A stretch of DNA of 64,000 bases. Origin: an uncultured Eubacteriales bacterium (GTDB taxonomy: Bacteria > Bacillota > Clostridia > Oscillospirales > UMGS1783). Every line of letters begins with the position of its first letter. Position 1 is the stretch's first letter. The translations under genes were made by a program, and so were the position numbers. Shown here piece by piece: positions 32,686 through 41,679 of this stretch. Below the pieces are notes generated by a model that was not told the DNA's origin, made no database searches, and saw nothing but the letters and a program-made list of their open reading frames with translations. Where the stretch lies: positions 1-64,000 of the forward strand of contig CAKSHC010000001.1 in NCBI GenBank assembly GCA_934456365.1, in the 5' to 3' direction.

Positions 32686-32723
32686 AACGGGCCGCAGGGT
32701 TTTCCTGCGGCCCGTTATTTTTT
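32686..32723. terminator. Bidirectional terminator
   Basis: AACGGGCCGCAGG and CCTGCGGCCCGTT form a 13-bp stem with a five-base loop, then ATTTTTT. Confidence 0.88.
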
Positions 32724-32728
32724 GAAGC

Positions 32729-33247
32729 TTAGTGCTGAATGCTTGCCAGAATCGCCTGAAAGTCGGCGTCGGTGAGGGCGATGTCGCCTTCGGCGCCGGA
32801 GAAGTTGATTTCGATCTCGATCGAGGAATCGTTGCTGGGGGCGAACACCCCGGCGGCATAATCGAAGAAGTAGCCGGTAAAGCCGGTCCATTCCTGCTCA
32901 CCCACCTGGAAGGTGATGTCTTTGGTATTGGTGTAGAAGGAGCGGTTATTGAGGTTTTCCTCGGCGGTTTCGTAGTAGTTGATGTGCAGGGTGGGGCAGC
33001 CGGAGGTGTTTTCCGGGGAGGAAGCGCCTTTCACGAAAAGAAGGGAGTTCGCGTCCTGCTCACCATCGATCTGATGCACGGGAATGCTCAGCCAGCCGGT
33101 GGGGCAGAGGGCGCGGACGTGGCCGGCGTCGACAACCGAGCCCGTGATGGCGGGAGTCGGCTCGGATTCAACGGGCTTTTGGCAGGCGCACAGCGACAGC
33201 ACGAGCAGCAGAGACAGCATTAGGAGCATCAGACGGGATTTCTTCAC
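32729..33247 (-). CDS. Small secreted lipoprotein
   Basis: The product has 172 residues. The signal peptide ends in a lipobox (SLCAC, Cys near residue 22), then a short Pro/Glu linker and a soluble domain rich in aromatic and acidic residues (INYYETAEENLNNRSFY, GYFFDYAAGVF). No known domain is recognised. AAAGAGGTGTC precedes the start. It stands alone between the cyclophilin and galK. Confidence 0.72.
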   Translation of the reverse strand: MKKSRLMLLMLSLLLVLSLCACQKPVESEPTPAITGSVVDAGHVRALCPTGWLSIPVHQIDGEQDANSLLFVKGASSPENTSGCPTLHINYYETAEENLNNRSFYTNTKDITFQVGEQEWTGFTGYFFDYAAGVFAPSNDSSIEIEINFSGAEGDIALTDADFQAILASIQH

Positions 33248-33324
33248 GAAAAGACACCTCTTTACCAGTTTTTAAATATATTGTAGCAAAAAGTCTCAAA
33301 ATGTCAAGGGAAAAGGCTTTGGGA

Positions 33325-33353
33325 TTGACGGGGTGCGGGCTTTGGGGTATAAT
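33325..33353 (+). promoter_or_regulatory. galKT promoter
   Basis: TTGACG (33325-33330) and TATAAT (33348-33353) are 17 bases apart, about 30 bases before galK. Confidence 0.75.
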
Positions 33354-33384
33354 AAACCGGGCAGAAAAACAAAGGAGATTTTTT

Positions 33385-34551
33385 ATGGATTTTCAAACTT
33401 GCATCAGCGGCTTTTCCGCCGCTTTCGGCGACGCGCAGAATGCGCGCGTTTTCTTTGCGCCCGGGCGGGTGAACCTGATTGGAGAGCACACGGACTACAA
33501 TGGCGGCCATGCCTTTCCCTGCGCGCTGACCATGGGCACCTATGCGGCGGTTCGCCGCCGCGAGGATCGGACGATCCGCTTCTTTTCCGATAATTTTGCT
33601 TCGACCGGCATTGCGGAATATTCCCTCGACGAGCTGCAGCCCGGCTCTAACCGGCTCTGGACGGCCTACCCCTGCGGAGTGGTCTGGGCGCTGGCGCGCC
33701 GGGGAATGACGCTGCCGACGGGCTTTGATTTTTGGGTGAAGGGCAACATCCCCAACGGTTCCGGGCTTTCTTCCTCGGCCTCGCTGGAGGTGCTGACGGC
33801 CTTTGCTCTGCGTGAGCTCTACGGGCTTTCGCTCACAAATGCTGATCTGGCGCGTTTGGGTCAGGAGAGCGAAAATGATTTCGTGGGGATGCACTGCGGG
33901 ATCATGGATCAGTTTGCCATCGCCATGGGCAAAAAGGACTGCGCCGTGTTTTTAGACGCGGACACGCTGGACTATACCTATGCGCCGCTCAAGCTGGACG
34001 GGGTGGATATTCTGATTATGGACACCCGCAAAAAACGCGGACTGAAGGATTCGAAATACAACGATCGGGTAAAGGAATGCGGGGAAGCCATGCGGATTTT
34101 GGCCCCCTATACCTCGGCCGGAGCTCTTTGCCGGGTGCCTCTTTCGGTTTTGGAGGAGCATCGCGCGGAGATGGACGAGGTGCTGTATCGTCGGGCGCGC
34201 CACGCCGTGACCGAGGATATCCGCACCCGCGAGGCTGTGGAGGCTTTGCGGGCAGGGGATCTGGCGCGTTTCGGCGATCTGATGAACGCTTCCCACCGTT
34301 CTTTGGAATCGGATTACGAGGTGACCGGCAAGGAGCTGGACACGCTGGTGCACACGGCGTGGGGCTGCGAGGGTGTGATTGGTGCGCGGATGACCGGCGC
34401 GGGCTTCGGCGGCTGTGCGGTGGCGCTTTGCCGCTCGGAAAACACCAAAGCGGTGACCGAAAAGGTGGGTAAGGTCTATACCCGGGAAACAGGACTGACC
34501 GCCGCCTTTTACATCGCCGCGCCCGGCGACGGGCCGAAGGAGGTTTTCTGA
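33385..34551 (+). CDS. galK: Galactokinase
   Basis: The product has 388 residues. The GHMP family motif 1 is GRVNLIGEHTDYNGG (27-41), the ATP loop is GSGLSSSAS, and the C-terminal motif is GARMTGAGFGGC. It phosphorylates galactose at C1. The start at 33385 follows AAAGGAG; the frame is open to 33301 but would overlap the promoter. galT follows with TGATG overlap. No galE or mutarotase is in the window. Confidence 0.94.
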   Translation: MDFQTCISGFSAAFGDAQNARVFFAPGRVNLIGEHTDYNGGHAFPCALTMGTYAAVRRREDRTIRFFSDNFASTGIAEYSLDELQPGSNRLWTAYPCGVVWALARRGMTLPTGFDFWVKGNIPNGSGLSSSASLEVLTAFALRELYGLSLTNADLARLGQESENDFVGMHCGIMDQFAIAMGKKDCAVFLDADTLDYTYAPLKLDGVDILIMDTRKKRGLKDSKYNDRVKECGEAMRILAPYTSAGALCRVPLSVLEEHRAEMDEVLYRRARHAVTEDIRTREAVEALRAGDLARFGDLMNASHRSLESDYEVTGKELDTLVHTAWGCEGVIGARMTGAGFGGCAVALCRSENTKAVTEKVGKVYTRETGLTAAFYIAAPGDGPKEVF

Positions 34552-36053
34552 TGGCAAACGCGATCGACCGCCTGGTGGACTATGCCGTGCGTGAGGGGCT
34601 TTGCCCGGATTGTGAGCGCATTTACCGAACGAATCTTCTCTACGGGGTGTTTTGCCCGGACGGCGGGGTGCCTGAGCTGGGCGACTGCGAGGCCGAATCT
34701 TTGCAGGCACTTCTGGACAGGCTTTGCGACGAGGCGGTGCGCCTGGGGCGTATTGCCGACACGCAGGCCGGCCGCGACCGGTTTGACACGGCGCTGATGG
34801 GGGCGCTGACCCCGGCGCCGGGTGCGGTGATCGCGGATTTTGAGCGCCGTTACCAAAAAAGCCCGGAAGCGGCGACCGATGCTTTCTACGCGCTTTGCCG
34901 CAAGAACAACTACATCCGCACCGAGCGGGTGGCGCGCGACCTGCACTGGGATGCGCCGAGCCGGTACGGAACGCTGGAAATTTCGATCAACCGCTCCAAG
35001 CCGGAAAAGGATCCGCGCGATATCGCCGCGGCAGGAAGGGCGGCGGCTTCGGGATATCCGGTCTGCGCCCTTTGCGCGCAAAACGAAGGCTATGCCGGTT
35101 CGCTGACTCAGCCGGCCCGGCAGAACCTGCGGATCATCCCGCTGAAGCTGGCGGGCGGCGAATGGGGACTGCAGTATTCCCCGTATGTGTATTACGACGA
35201 GCATTGCATTGTGCTCAATCGCCGGCATCAGCCGATGCGCATCGACGATGCGGTGTTTGATAAGCTTTTGGATTTTGTGAGGCTTTTTCCGCATTATTTT
35301 GTGGGGTCGAATGCGGATCTGCCGATTGTGGGGGGCAGCATTTTATCCCATGAGCATTTCCAGGGCGGCCGCCACGAGCTGCCGATGGCGCGGGCGCGCT
35401 CGGCGAAGGAGATTTCCTTTGCGGAGTTTCCCTCCGTTTCGGCGCACACGCTTTTGTGGCCGATGTCGGTGGTGCGCCTGACGAGCGAAAATCGGACGGA
35501 GCTTGTGGCGCTTGCGCAGCGGATTCTTTTCCTTTGGCGCGGCTACAGCGACGAGAGCGCGCAGATTTTGGCGGCAAGCGGGAACGAGGCGCACAACACG
35601 ATCACGCCCATTGCCCGCAGGCGGGGCGAGGCCTGGGAACTTGATTTGGTGCTGCGCAACAACCGCACCACCCCCGAGTTTCCCGCTGGGATTTTTCATC
35701 CGCACGAGCCGCTGCACCATATCAAAAAGGAAAACATCGGCCTGATCGAGGTGATGGGGCTGGCGGTGCTTCCGGCGCGGCTGGTTTCCGAGATGGCGGC
35801 TTTGCGCGAGGTTTTTCTGGCGCGGGGCGATTATTTCGCCCGGCCCGAAACGGCCCCGCATGCCGACTGGATGCGCGAGGTGGAATCGCGGCACCCCGAG
35901 ATGACGGGAGAAAACTGCGAGGCGATTTTGCGCGAGGAGATCGGCCGGGTGTTTGCGCTCGTTTTGGAGGATGCCGGAGTTTTCAAACAGACCGAGGCCG
36001 GGCAGGCGGCCTTTGCCCGGTTTTTGGAGAGCGCAGGCGGAAAAGAAAAATAA
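34551..36053 (+). CDS. galT: Galactose-1-phosphate uridylyltransferase, Firmicute type
   Basis: The product has 500 residues, the length of the class II GalT of Firmicutes and much longer than the E. coli type. The active-site region is GGSILSHEHFQGGRH. It swaps UMP between UDP-glucose and galactose-1-phosphate in the Leloir pathway. The start overlaps the galK stop (TGATG), so both are co-translated. Confidence 0.93.
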   Translation: MANAIDRLVDYAVREGLCPDCERIYRTNLLYGVFCPDGGVPELGDCEAESLQALLDRLCDEAVRLGRIADTQAGRDRFDTALMGALTPAPGAVIADFERRYQKSPEAATDAFYALCRKNNYIRTERVARDLHWDAPSRYGTLEISINRSKPEKDPRDIAAAGRAAASGYPVCALCAQNEGYAGSLTQPARQNLRIIPLKLAGGEWGLQYSPYVYYDEHCIVLNRRHQPMRIDDAVFDKLLDFVRLFPHYFVGSNADLPIVGGSILSHEHFQGGRHELPMARARSAKEISFAEFPSVSAHTLLWPMSVVRLTSENRTELVALAQRILFLWRGYSDESAQILAASGNEAHNTITPIARRRGEAWELDLVLRNNRTTPEFPAGIFHPHEPLHHIKKENIGLIEVMGLAVLPARLVSEMAALREVFLARGDYFARPETAPHADWMREVESRHPEMTGENCEAILREEIGRVFALVLEDAGVFKQTEAGQAAFARFLESAGGKEK

Positions 36054-36061
36054 AAAAAGGG

Positions 36062-36182
36062 TTGACAGAGGGGAGCCTCTGTGTTAGAATAAATGCAAGA
36101 AGTTTTAAGCGGTACAGAGATGCCGGTAAGATTCTTGAGAGAGCCTTCATGGGATCTTGCCGCGCGCAGGATCCCTTTTTTT
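36062..36182 (+). promoter_or_regulatory. pyrR promoter and first PyrR attenuator
   Basis: TTGACA (36062-36067), 17 bases, TAGAAT (36085-36090). Transcribed leader: PyrR-binding stem CGGTA/TGCCG (36110-36125) presenting the hexaloop CAGAGA, which fits the CNGNGA pattern. A terminator follows with arms GGGATCTTGC and GCAGGATCCC (36151-36170) and a T run to 36182. UMP-loaded PyrR should stabilise the first stem and allow termination. Confidence 0.85.
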
Positions 36183-36200
36183 GTGCTTCGGAGGCGTGAG

Positions 36201-36737
36201 ATGGAATTTAAGGCAAGGATCATGGACGAAGAGGCGGTGCGCCGCTCCCTTGCGCGGATCACCCACGAGATCATTGAAAAGAATCGGGGAGCGGAGAAGA
36301 TCTGCCTGCTGGGCGTGAAACGCCGGGGCATTCCGCTGGCCGGGATTCTGGCGGAAAACATCGAGCGCTTCGAGGGGATCCGGGTGCCGGTCGGGCATGT
36401 GGACATCACCCTTTACCGCGACGATCTGACCGAGGCGGCCAAAATGCCGGTGACCGGGGATTCGGAGATTCCCTGCCCGCTGGAGGACCGCAATGTGGTG
36501 ATTGTGGACGATGTGATCTACACCGGCCGCACGGCGCGCGCCGCGATCGAAGCGGTGTTCGGCCATGGGCGGCCGCGTTCGATCCAGCTGGCCGTTTTGA
36601 TCGACCGGGGGCATCGGGAGCTGCCGATTCGTCCGGATTTCGTTGGGAAAAACATTCCGACTGCCCGGGATGAGCTCGTTTCGGTTTTGGTAGACGAAAT
36701 CGACGGGAAAACCGGGGTGGAGCTTTATAAAATCTGA
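36201..36737 (+). CDS. pyrR: Bifunctional pyr RNA-binding attenuator and uracil phosphoribosyltransferase
   Basis: The product has 178 residues. The PRPP motif VVIVDDVIYTGRT is at 99-111, and the N-terminal half matches PyrR (SLARITHEIIEKN, LLGVKRRGIPLA). It senses UMP and binds the leader hairpins described on either side; it also has UPRT activity. The start at 36201 follows GGAGGCG. It is flanked by two attenuators, as in the Bacillus pyr operon. Confidence 0.95.
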   Translation: MEFKARIMDEEAVRRSLARITHEIIEKNRGAEKICLLGVKRRGIPLAGILAENIERFEGIRVPVGHVDITLYRDDLTEAAKMPVTGDSEIPCPLEDRNVVIVDDVIYTGRTARAAIEAVFGHGRPRSIQLAVLIDRGHRELPIRPDFVGKNIPTARDELVSVLVDEIDGKTGVELYKI

Positions 36738-36752
36738 GCTGTCCTTTTAATT

Positions 36753-36819
36753 CGATCCTGTGAGATCGGCAAGGGGCCCTTCCGTGGATACGGGCGCCTT
36801 GCGGGAAGGCGCCCTTTTT
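36753..36819 (+). promoter_or_regulatory. Second PyrR attenuator, between pyrR and uraA
   Basis: A perfect stem CGATC/GATCG (36753-36768) presents the hexaloop CTGTGA, again CNGNGA. A strong terminator follows: GGGCGCCTT/AAGGCGCCC (36792-36814) with five T. This adds a second level of uridine-nucleotide control for the transporter. Confidence 0.83.
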
Positions 36820-36867
36820 CGTAAATTGCGGGGAGACCCGTGAGAATAAAAAACGGAGGAAAGAAAC

Positions 36868-38253
36868 ATGAAAATGATCTTCGACGTGGAAGACAAGCCC
36901 CGGTTTGGACAACTGGTTGTCTTCGCCTTCCAGCAGCTGCTCGCCATTATGGCGGCCACCATTGCGGTGCCGGCCATTGTGGGCAACGGAATGACCGCTT
37001 CCGCCGCTCTGTTCGGCGCGGGGGTGGGCACGATTGTGTACCTGCTCTTCACCAAGTTCAAAAGCCCGGTGTTCCTCGGTTCTTCGTTCGCATTCATCGG
37101 TTCGATGCTGGCGGCCTTTGCCGGCGGCGTTTCGATGAGCCTCGGCTACCTCGGCCTGATTCTGGGGGCGGTGTTTGCGGGGCTTGTGTATGTGGTGATC
37201 GCGCTGGTTGTGAAATTCGTCGGGGTCAACTGGCTCAATAAGCTGATGCCTGCCGTTGTTATCGGGCCGACGGTTTCGATCATCGGGCTTTCGCTGGCGG
37301 GCAACGCCATCGGCGACCTGATGAAGGGGGATGTGCAGGTGGCCGGCGAGATGGCCTGTTCGCCCTATGTGGCTCTGATCTGCGGTCTGGTTACGCTCTT
37401 CGTGGTGGTGATCTGCTCGACCTACGGCAAGAAAATGGCACGTCTGATTCCTTTCATCATCGGCATTCTGGCCGGCTACGCGGTCGCTTTGATCTTTACG
37501 ATAATCGGAAACGCAGCAAGCATTGACGCGTTAAAGGTGATCGACTTTTCTCCCTTCCATGCGCTCTTCGCAAACGGCGTGAGCTTCTCTTCCTTTGTTT
37601 CTCTTCCGGAATTCACCTTCCTCACGGCAGCCGGCGGGTTTTCTGAGCTCAACGGAGCCTACATCGGCACCATTGCGGCGGCTTATGTCCCAGTGGCCTT
37701 CGTGGTCTTCGCCGAGCATGTGGCCGACCATAAGAACCTTTCCTCCATCATCGGCAGAGACCTGCTCGAAGAGCCCGGCCTCTCCCGCACCCTCCTGGGC
37801 GACGGCGTGGGCTCGATGGCGGGCGCGATCTTCGGCGGCTGCCCCAACACGACTTACGGTGAGTCGGTCGGCTGCGTGGCCATTACCCGCAACGCTTCGG
37901 TCCGCACCATCCTCGGAACCGGCATCATGGCCATGCTGGTCGCGCTGGTATCGCCCTTCGTGGCCTTCCTCGACAGCATTCCGGCCTGCGTGATGGGCGG
38001 CGTGTGCATCACGCTCTACGGCTTCATTGCCGTCAGCGGTCTCAAGATGATCCAGAAGGTGGATCTGGAAGACAACCGCAACGTCTTCGTGATCTCGGTG
38101 ATCCTCATTGCCGGTATCGGCGGACTGGCGCTGACCTTCGGAAAGGTTACCATCACCTCAATTGCCTGCGCGCTGATTTTGGGAATTTTGGTCAACGTGG
38201 TCCTCTCCCGCGGCAAGAAGAAAGCGGACAAAGAAGATTCCTCCGAAAACTGA
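36868..38253 (+). CDS. uraA: Uracil permease (NCS2 family)
   Basis: The product has 461 residues with about 14 membrane segments. The NCS2 motifs are present: QQLLAIMAATIAVPAIVG near the start, VFAEHVADHKN, and GGCPNTTYGESVG. It imports uracil with protons. GGAGGAAAG precedes the ATG. Control by the attenuator just upstream supports uracil rather than xanthine as the substrate. A terminator follows. Confidence 0.94.
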   Translation: MKMIFDVEDKPRFGQLVVFAFQQLLAIMAATIAVPAIVGNGMTASAALFGAGVGTIVYLLFTKFKSPVFLGSSFAFIGSMLAAFAGGVSMSLGYLGLILGAVFAGLVYVVIALVVKFVGVNWLNKLMPAVVIGPTVSIIGLSLAGNAIGDLMKGDVQVAGEMACSPYVALICGLVTLFVVVICSTYGKKMARLIPFIIGILAGYAVALIFTIIGNAASIDALKVIDFSPFHALFANGVSFSSFVSLPEFTFLTAAGGFSELNGAYIGTIAAAYVPVAFVVFAEHVADHKNLSSIIGRDLLEEPGLSRTLLGDGVGSMAGAIFGGCPNTTYGESVGCVAITRNASVRTILGTGIMAMLVALVSPFVAFLDSIPACVMGGVCITLYGFIAVSGLKMIQKVDLEDNRNVFVISVILIAGIGGLALTFGKVTITSIACALILGILVNVVLSRGKKKADKEDSSEN

Positions 38254-38279
38254 GCTTTTTCCCGAAAAAAGGAGCACTC

Positions 38280-38320
38280 ATGGTTCACACCTCCTGTGGA
38301 GGTGTGAACCATTTTCTTTT
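38280..38320 (+). terminator. Terminator after uraA
   Basis: Fifteen-base perfect arms (ATGGTTCACACCTCC and its complement) surround TGT, followed by TTTCTTTT. Confidence 0.85.
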
Positions 38321-38395
38321 GAATTTCGCAAAAAGGGATGGAAATTATAAGATCGCGGTGATATAATGGAGGCAAATCTGAAAGGGAGTGAATCG

Positions 38396-38755
38396 ATGAA
38401 ATCCAAATCTTTGCGCGTTTTTTCTGTTGTTTTCTATGTGTTGGCGGTGATTTTTCTGCTGGCGGCTTTCTTTTCCGGATATGTTTGCCATCTGAGCATC
38501 GCCTCGCAGCTGCGGCAGGGTGCCACGGTGGCGGGAAATGAGGTTCCCATTATCAATATTTATCTTTCCGGTTGCGCGCAGTATGTGGGTCTGAGCGCTC
38601 TGCTGTTTTTCGCCGGTCTGGCGACGGGCCGCTGGGCAGTCAACGACGCAGTCTGGGACGAGCTGGAGGAAGAAGAGATCGTGGTGGAAGAGCCGGTTTC
38701 CGAGCCGCAGGAAGCGGCGCCGGAACAGGAGGCTTCCGAGCAAACCGAGCAGTAA
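38396..38755 (+). CDS. Small membrane protein with an acidic tail
   Basis: The product has 119 residues. Two membrane segments (about 8-30 and 60-80) are separated by a short loop, followed by a very acidic tail rich in Glu, Pro and Gln (85-119). I recognise no domain. AAAGGGAG precedes the ATG, and TATAAT at 38362-38367 gives a probable own promoter. A strong terminator follows. Function unknown. Confidence 0.65.
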   Translation: MKSKSLRVFSVVFYVLAVIFLLAAFFSGYVCHLSIASQLRQGATVAGNEVPIINIYLSGCAQYVGLSALLFFAGLATGRWAVNDAVWDELEEEEIVVEEPVSEPQEAAPEQEASEQTEQ

Positions 38756-38790
38756 AAAAGAAGGAGCCGTCGCCGACGGCTCCTTTTTTA
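38756..38790. terminator. Bidirectional terminator
   Basis: GGAGCCGTC and GACGGCTCC pair around GCC, with A and T runs on the two sides. It separates the acidic-tail gene from the convergent MutT-AlkD gene. Confidence 0.85.
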
Positions 38791-39840
38791 TGAAAGAGAA
38801 CGAAGAATGATCTTTTGCTCCGGGGGGATCCGGTAGCTTTCGATGGCTTTTCGGATGGTTTTGCGATGCACCCATTCGGAAAGCCGTTTTTCTTTCAGGT
38901 AGGGGAATGTTGCCTCCCATTGCTTGGCGAGCGCTGTGGCAAAATACCAGGCCTGCATCATACGGATATAGTATTCCTCGCGCGCCACGGCGGCGACAGC
39001 CTCGAGGTCCTGAGGAGAAAAGCGCTCGTCCAAAAAATAGCGCAGCAGCGTGCCGATCCCGTAGCGCACGGTATAGGGCTTTTCATCGGCCATCCAGCGC
39101 AGCGCCTGCTCATGGAGAAAGGCCGGGCGCTTGGAAAGCGTGCGGGCGGCGAGCATATCGCAGGTGGCCCAGTTGTCGATCTCGGGCAGGAAAGCTTCCA
39201 GCGCGGCAAAGCAGGAATCGAAATCGCGCATTTGGTCGATCAGGGCGGCATGCAGGTTATTTTCTTCGTAGGTTTGGTGCGGCAGGGAAGCAAGAAAGGC
39301 GCTTGCCGCCGGGGTGCCCGACAGGCGGCGGGCCAGCGCGCGGATATCCGGCTGGCGCACACCCAGCACCCGATCGGGAGCAACATCCGGCAGCAGCCGC
39401 CGTTGAAAGGCGGCGTAGGTCGGATCGATCCGTGCCTCCAGCTGCCGCCGGATATCCCGGCATTCGATGCGCCGCAAAATCGGCTCGTCGGCCGGGCAAA
39501 AGGCATAGCGGGAGATCTCCTGCGGGGTGATCCAACGCAGCGCTTTGTGCTCCAGGGGCTGCGGTTCACCCTCGGCCAGGGAAACGAAATAAAGCGAAAG
39601 ATGCACGGTCAGGTCGGGATAGCGGTGGGTGACCGAGCAGAAAAGCTCGCCCACGCAGGGGCTCACACCCAGCTCCTCCCGGCATTCGCGGATCAGCGCC
39701 TGCTGCGGTGTTTCTCCTTCTTCCACCTTTCCGCCGACAAATTCCCAGAGAAGGCCTCTTGCCTTATGCGCCGGGCGCTGACCAATGAGAAAGGAGCCGT
39801 TTCTTTCCCAAAAGGCGGCGACCACTTCGGCTGTTTTCAT
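38788..39840 (-). CDS. Fusion of a MutT-type NUDIX hydrolase and an AlkD-like DNA alkylation repair domain
   Basis: The product has 350 residues. Residues 1-130 are a NUDIX domain with a perfect box (37-59: G, five residues, E, seven residues, RECREELGV) and resemble 8-oxo-dGTP diphosphatase. Residues 131-350 match the HEAT-repeat DNA alkylation repair family (RRLLPDVAPDRVLGVRQPDI, then LPHQTYEENNLHAAL and IDNWATCDML). A nucleotide-pool cleaner joined to a glycosylase-like domain is unusual. It overlaps the DUF4037 gene by four bases and is last in a three-gene operon. Confidence 0.85.
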   Translation of the reverse strand: MKTAEVVAAFWERNGSFLIGQRPAHKARGLLWEFVGGKVEEGETPQQALIRECREELGVSPCVGELFCSVTHRYPDLTVHLSLYFVSLAEGEPQPLEHKALRWITPQEISRYAFCPADEPILRRIECRDIRRQLEARIDPTYAAFQRRLLPDVAPDRVLGVRQPDIRALARRLSGTPAASAFLASLPHQTYEENNLHAALIDQMRDFDSCFAALEAFLPEIDNWATCDMLAARTLSKRPAFLHEQALRWMADEKPYTVRYGIGTLLRYFLDERFSPQDLEAVAAVAREEYYIRMMQAWYFATALAKQWEATFPYLKEKRLSEWVHRKTIRKAIESYRIPPEQKIILRSLS

Positions 39841-40766
39841 CGATCCACTCCCATCAGAATGTTTTCGCAGCGCAGGGTGGGATCGGTGATTTGATCGTTG
39901 ATCCGATAGGCGCAGCGCTCAAGCTCGTATAGCGGTGCGTCCAGCAGACCGGTCGAACACAGGCGTTCGCAAAGAAGGCCGGAAATTTGCTCTGCGACCG
40001 ATTCCCGCTCGAGTGGTTCATTCCAAAGGCGGAGGAAAAGAGCGGCCGTTTCTTCTTCTCCGGGGAGCTCGCGCAGGGCGCGGAAAACCCACTTGTAGTA
40101 GGGAAGATAGTGCCGGTGGATCAGGAAAAGAGCGGCGACGGCATGCCGGGCAAATTCCTGCGCGCAAAGCGCTGACGCGCCCTCGTCGCCCCGGAGGGCG
40201 GCGCGGGGCAGGTTGTAGGAGCCTGCCTGATAGGCAAGGAAAAGGCGGCCCGCCAGCTTTTTGAGCCGAACCGGCTCGGGAAGGGCGGCAAGCCGGGCGC
40301 GCACGGCGGAGAAAGAGCCCTCGTCGTCCCGGAAAATTTTCCCGTTGGTCGCTTCCAGAAGATATTGCTCGGGAATCCGGAGCCAGGCCTGCAGGGAAAG
40401 AACTCCTTCGCGGCTGCCGGTCTTTTGTTCCCAGAAGTCGCCCCGGCGGATCACGCCATGGCGCGCTCCGCCGGCCGGTTGAATTTTCAGGCGCCGCAGC
40501 CCGAGAAATTCCCGGGGCAGGGCGGAGTAGGCGCGCTCGAGCCGGAAGGCCGTGCGGGAATCCATTTCCGTTTCCTCGGGGATAAACAGGCAGAAACCCG
40601 GCTCAAAATCGTGGTCGCGGGATCGCTCGTCGTCATATCCCAGGCATTCTGATCCGCTTCCGCACAGGCCGACGGCGATTTTTCCCTCCCATTCGGGAAA
40701 CTGCTCGCGGAGCATGGGTGCGCCGTATTCCCGATAAAAGCGTTCGGCAATTTCAAGCCCGTTCAT
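39837..40766 (-). CDS. DUF4037 nucleotidyltransferase-like protein
   Basis: The product has 309 residues. The N-terminal part has a nucleotidyltransferase-type active site: GSGSE at 36-40 and the acidic pair Asp51/Asp53 in SRDHDFEP. The C-terminal part is helical and matches DUF4037. The substrate is unknown; related folds modify tRNA, small molecules or proteins. It starts 14 bases inside the end of the TPR gene and ends four bases inside the MutT-AlkD gene, so all three are coupled. Confidence 0.78.
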   Translation of the reverse strand: MNGLEIAERFYREYGAPMLREQFPEWEGKIAVGLCGSGSECLGYDDERSRDHDFEPGFCLFIPEETEMDSRTAFRLERAYSALPREFLGLRRLKIQPAGGARHGVIRRGDFWEQKTGSREGVLSLQAWLRIPEQYLLEATNGKIFRDDEGSFSAVRARLAALPEPVRLKKLAGRLFLAYQAGSYNLPRAALRGDEGASALCAQEFARHAVAALFLIHRHYLPYYKWVFRALRELPGEEETAALFLRLWNEPLERESVAEQISGLLCERLCSTGLLDAPLYELERCAYRINDQITDPTLRCENILMGVDR

Positions 40767-41568
40767 AGATTCTCCTTGCTTGCTCGGCAAGCTCGCGCGC
40801 GTCGGCAAAATAGCCGTAGAAACGGAAGGTCGGCGCGCATTTTTCGCAGACAAAGGCATAATACCCGTCCCGGGGCAGGGAGGGCGTTTGGAGCAAAGAA
40901 AGGCCCCGGCGGAGGCAATCGTCCACCGCTTTCTCGGAGGCTTCGCCGTCGCGGCGATGGAAAAGATCGGCCAGATTGAGCCAGGAGATGGCTTCGTCGG
41001 CCTGTCCGTTTGGCACCTTCTGCTGAATAGCGATGGCTTCCCGCAGGTTCTCTTCCGCCTCGGAAAAGAGGCCGAGGTCGCAAAGCGCCAACGCCCGGTT
41101 GTTGAGAAGTCCGGCCAGCCGGGCGTCTTTTGGCGGCAGGTCGCGCCGATAGGTTTCCGTTGCTTTTTCATAAAGCGGGAGCGCCCTTTCCGGCTCGCCG
41201 AAGGCTTTATAAACGGTGGCGGCATTGAGGCGCACCGTGGCAGCGGACACGGTGTTTTCCAGCCCGAGCGAGGAAAGAAGAGAGAGCGCTTTTTCGGCGT
41301 GGGCATAGGCTTCTTCGCGCTCGGCGCATTTGCGGAAAAGGCCCATTCCCTCGTCGCGCAGACTCAGCTCGCCGCGGGCGTCGCCGATGGCCTGCGCTTC
41401 TTCGAGCCAGTAGGCAAGATGGCGTTTGGCGCCGGAGTAGTCGTTGCGGGAAAGGAATTCATCCAGCCGGCGGATGACGCGATGGATGGGGATCGTGGCC
41501 CCGGATGGATTCATGCAGAGCGGGCAGACGGGCTCCTGATGCTCGTCGGGCGAGAGAGGTTGGTTCAT
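40753..41568 (-). CDS. Tetratricopeptide-repeat protein
   Basis: The product has 271 residues. Near the N-terminus is a CPLC motif (VCPLCMNPSGATIP), possibly half of a zinc site. About five TPR-like helical pairs follow (for example ALCDLGLFSEAEENLREAIA), and a second pair of Cys (VCEKCAPTF) lies near residue 243, which may complete the metal site. AAGGAGG precedes the ATG. It is first in the operon with DUF4037 and MutT-AlkD. The frame is open upstream but antisense to smpB. Confidence 0.75.
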   Translation of the reverse strand: MNQPLSPDEHQEPVCPLCMNPSGATIPIHRVIRRLDEFLSRNDYSGAKRHLAYWLEEAQAIGDARGELSLRDEGMGLFRKCAEREEAYAHAEKALSLLSSLGLENTVSAATVRLNAATVYKAFGEPERALPLYEKATETYRRDLPPKDARLAGLLNNRALALCDLGLFSEAEENLREAIAIQQKVPNGQADEAISWLNLADLFHRRDGEASEKAVDDCLRRGLSLLQTPSLPRDGYYAFVCEKCAPTFRFYGYFADARELAEQARRIYERA

Positions 41569-41630
41569 GGCGCGGCCTCCTTTTTTGGTATCATAGCATG
41601 AAATCGACAAAAAAACAATCGCCAAACGAG

Positions 41631-41659
41631 TTGTCAGAAGGGAAAAACTGTGGTATAAT
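41631..41659 (+). promoter_or_regulatory. smpB-ssrA promoter
   Basis: TTGTCA (41631-41636) and TATAAT (41654-41659) are exactly 17 bases apart, 20 bases before smpB. Confidence 0.78.
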
Positions 41660-41679
41660 CCTTTGTCGGAGGAATCATC

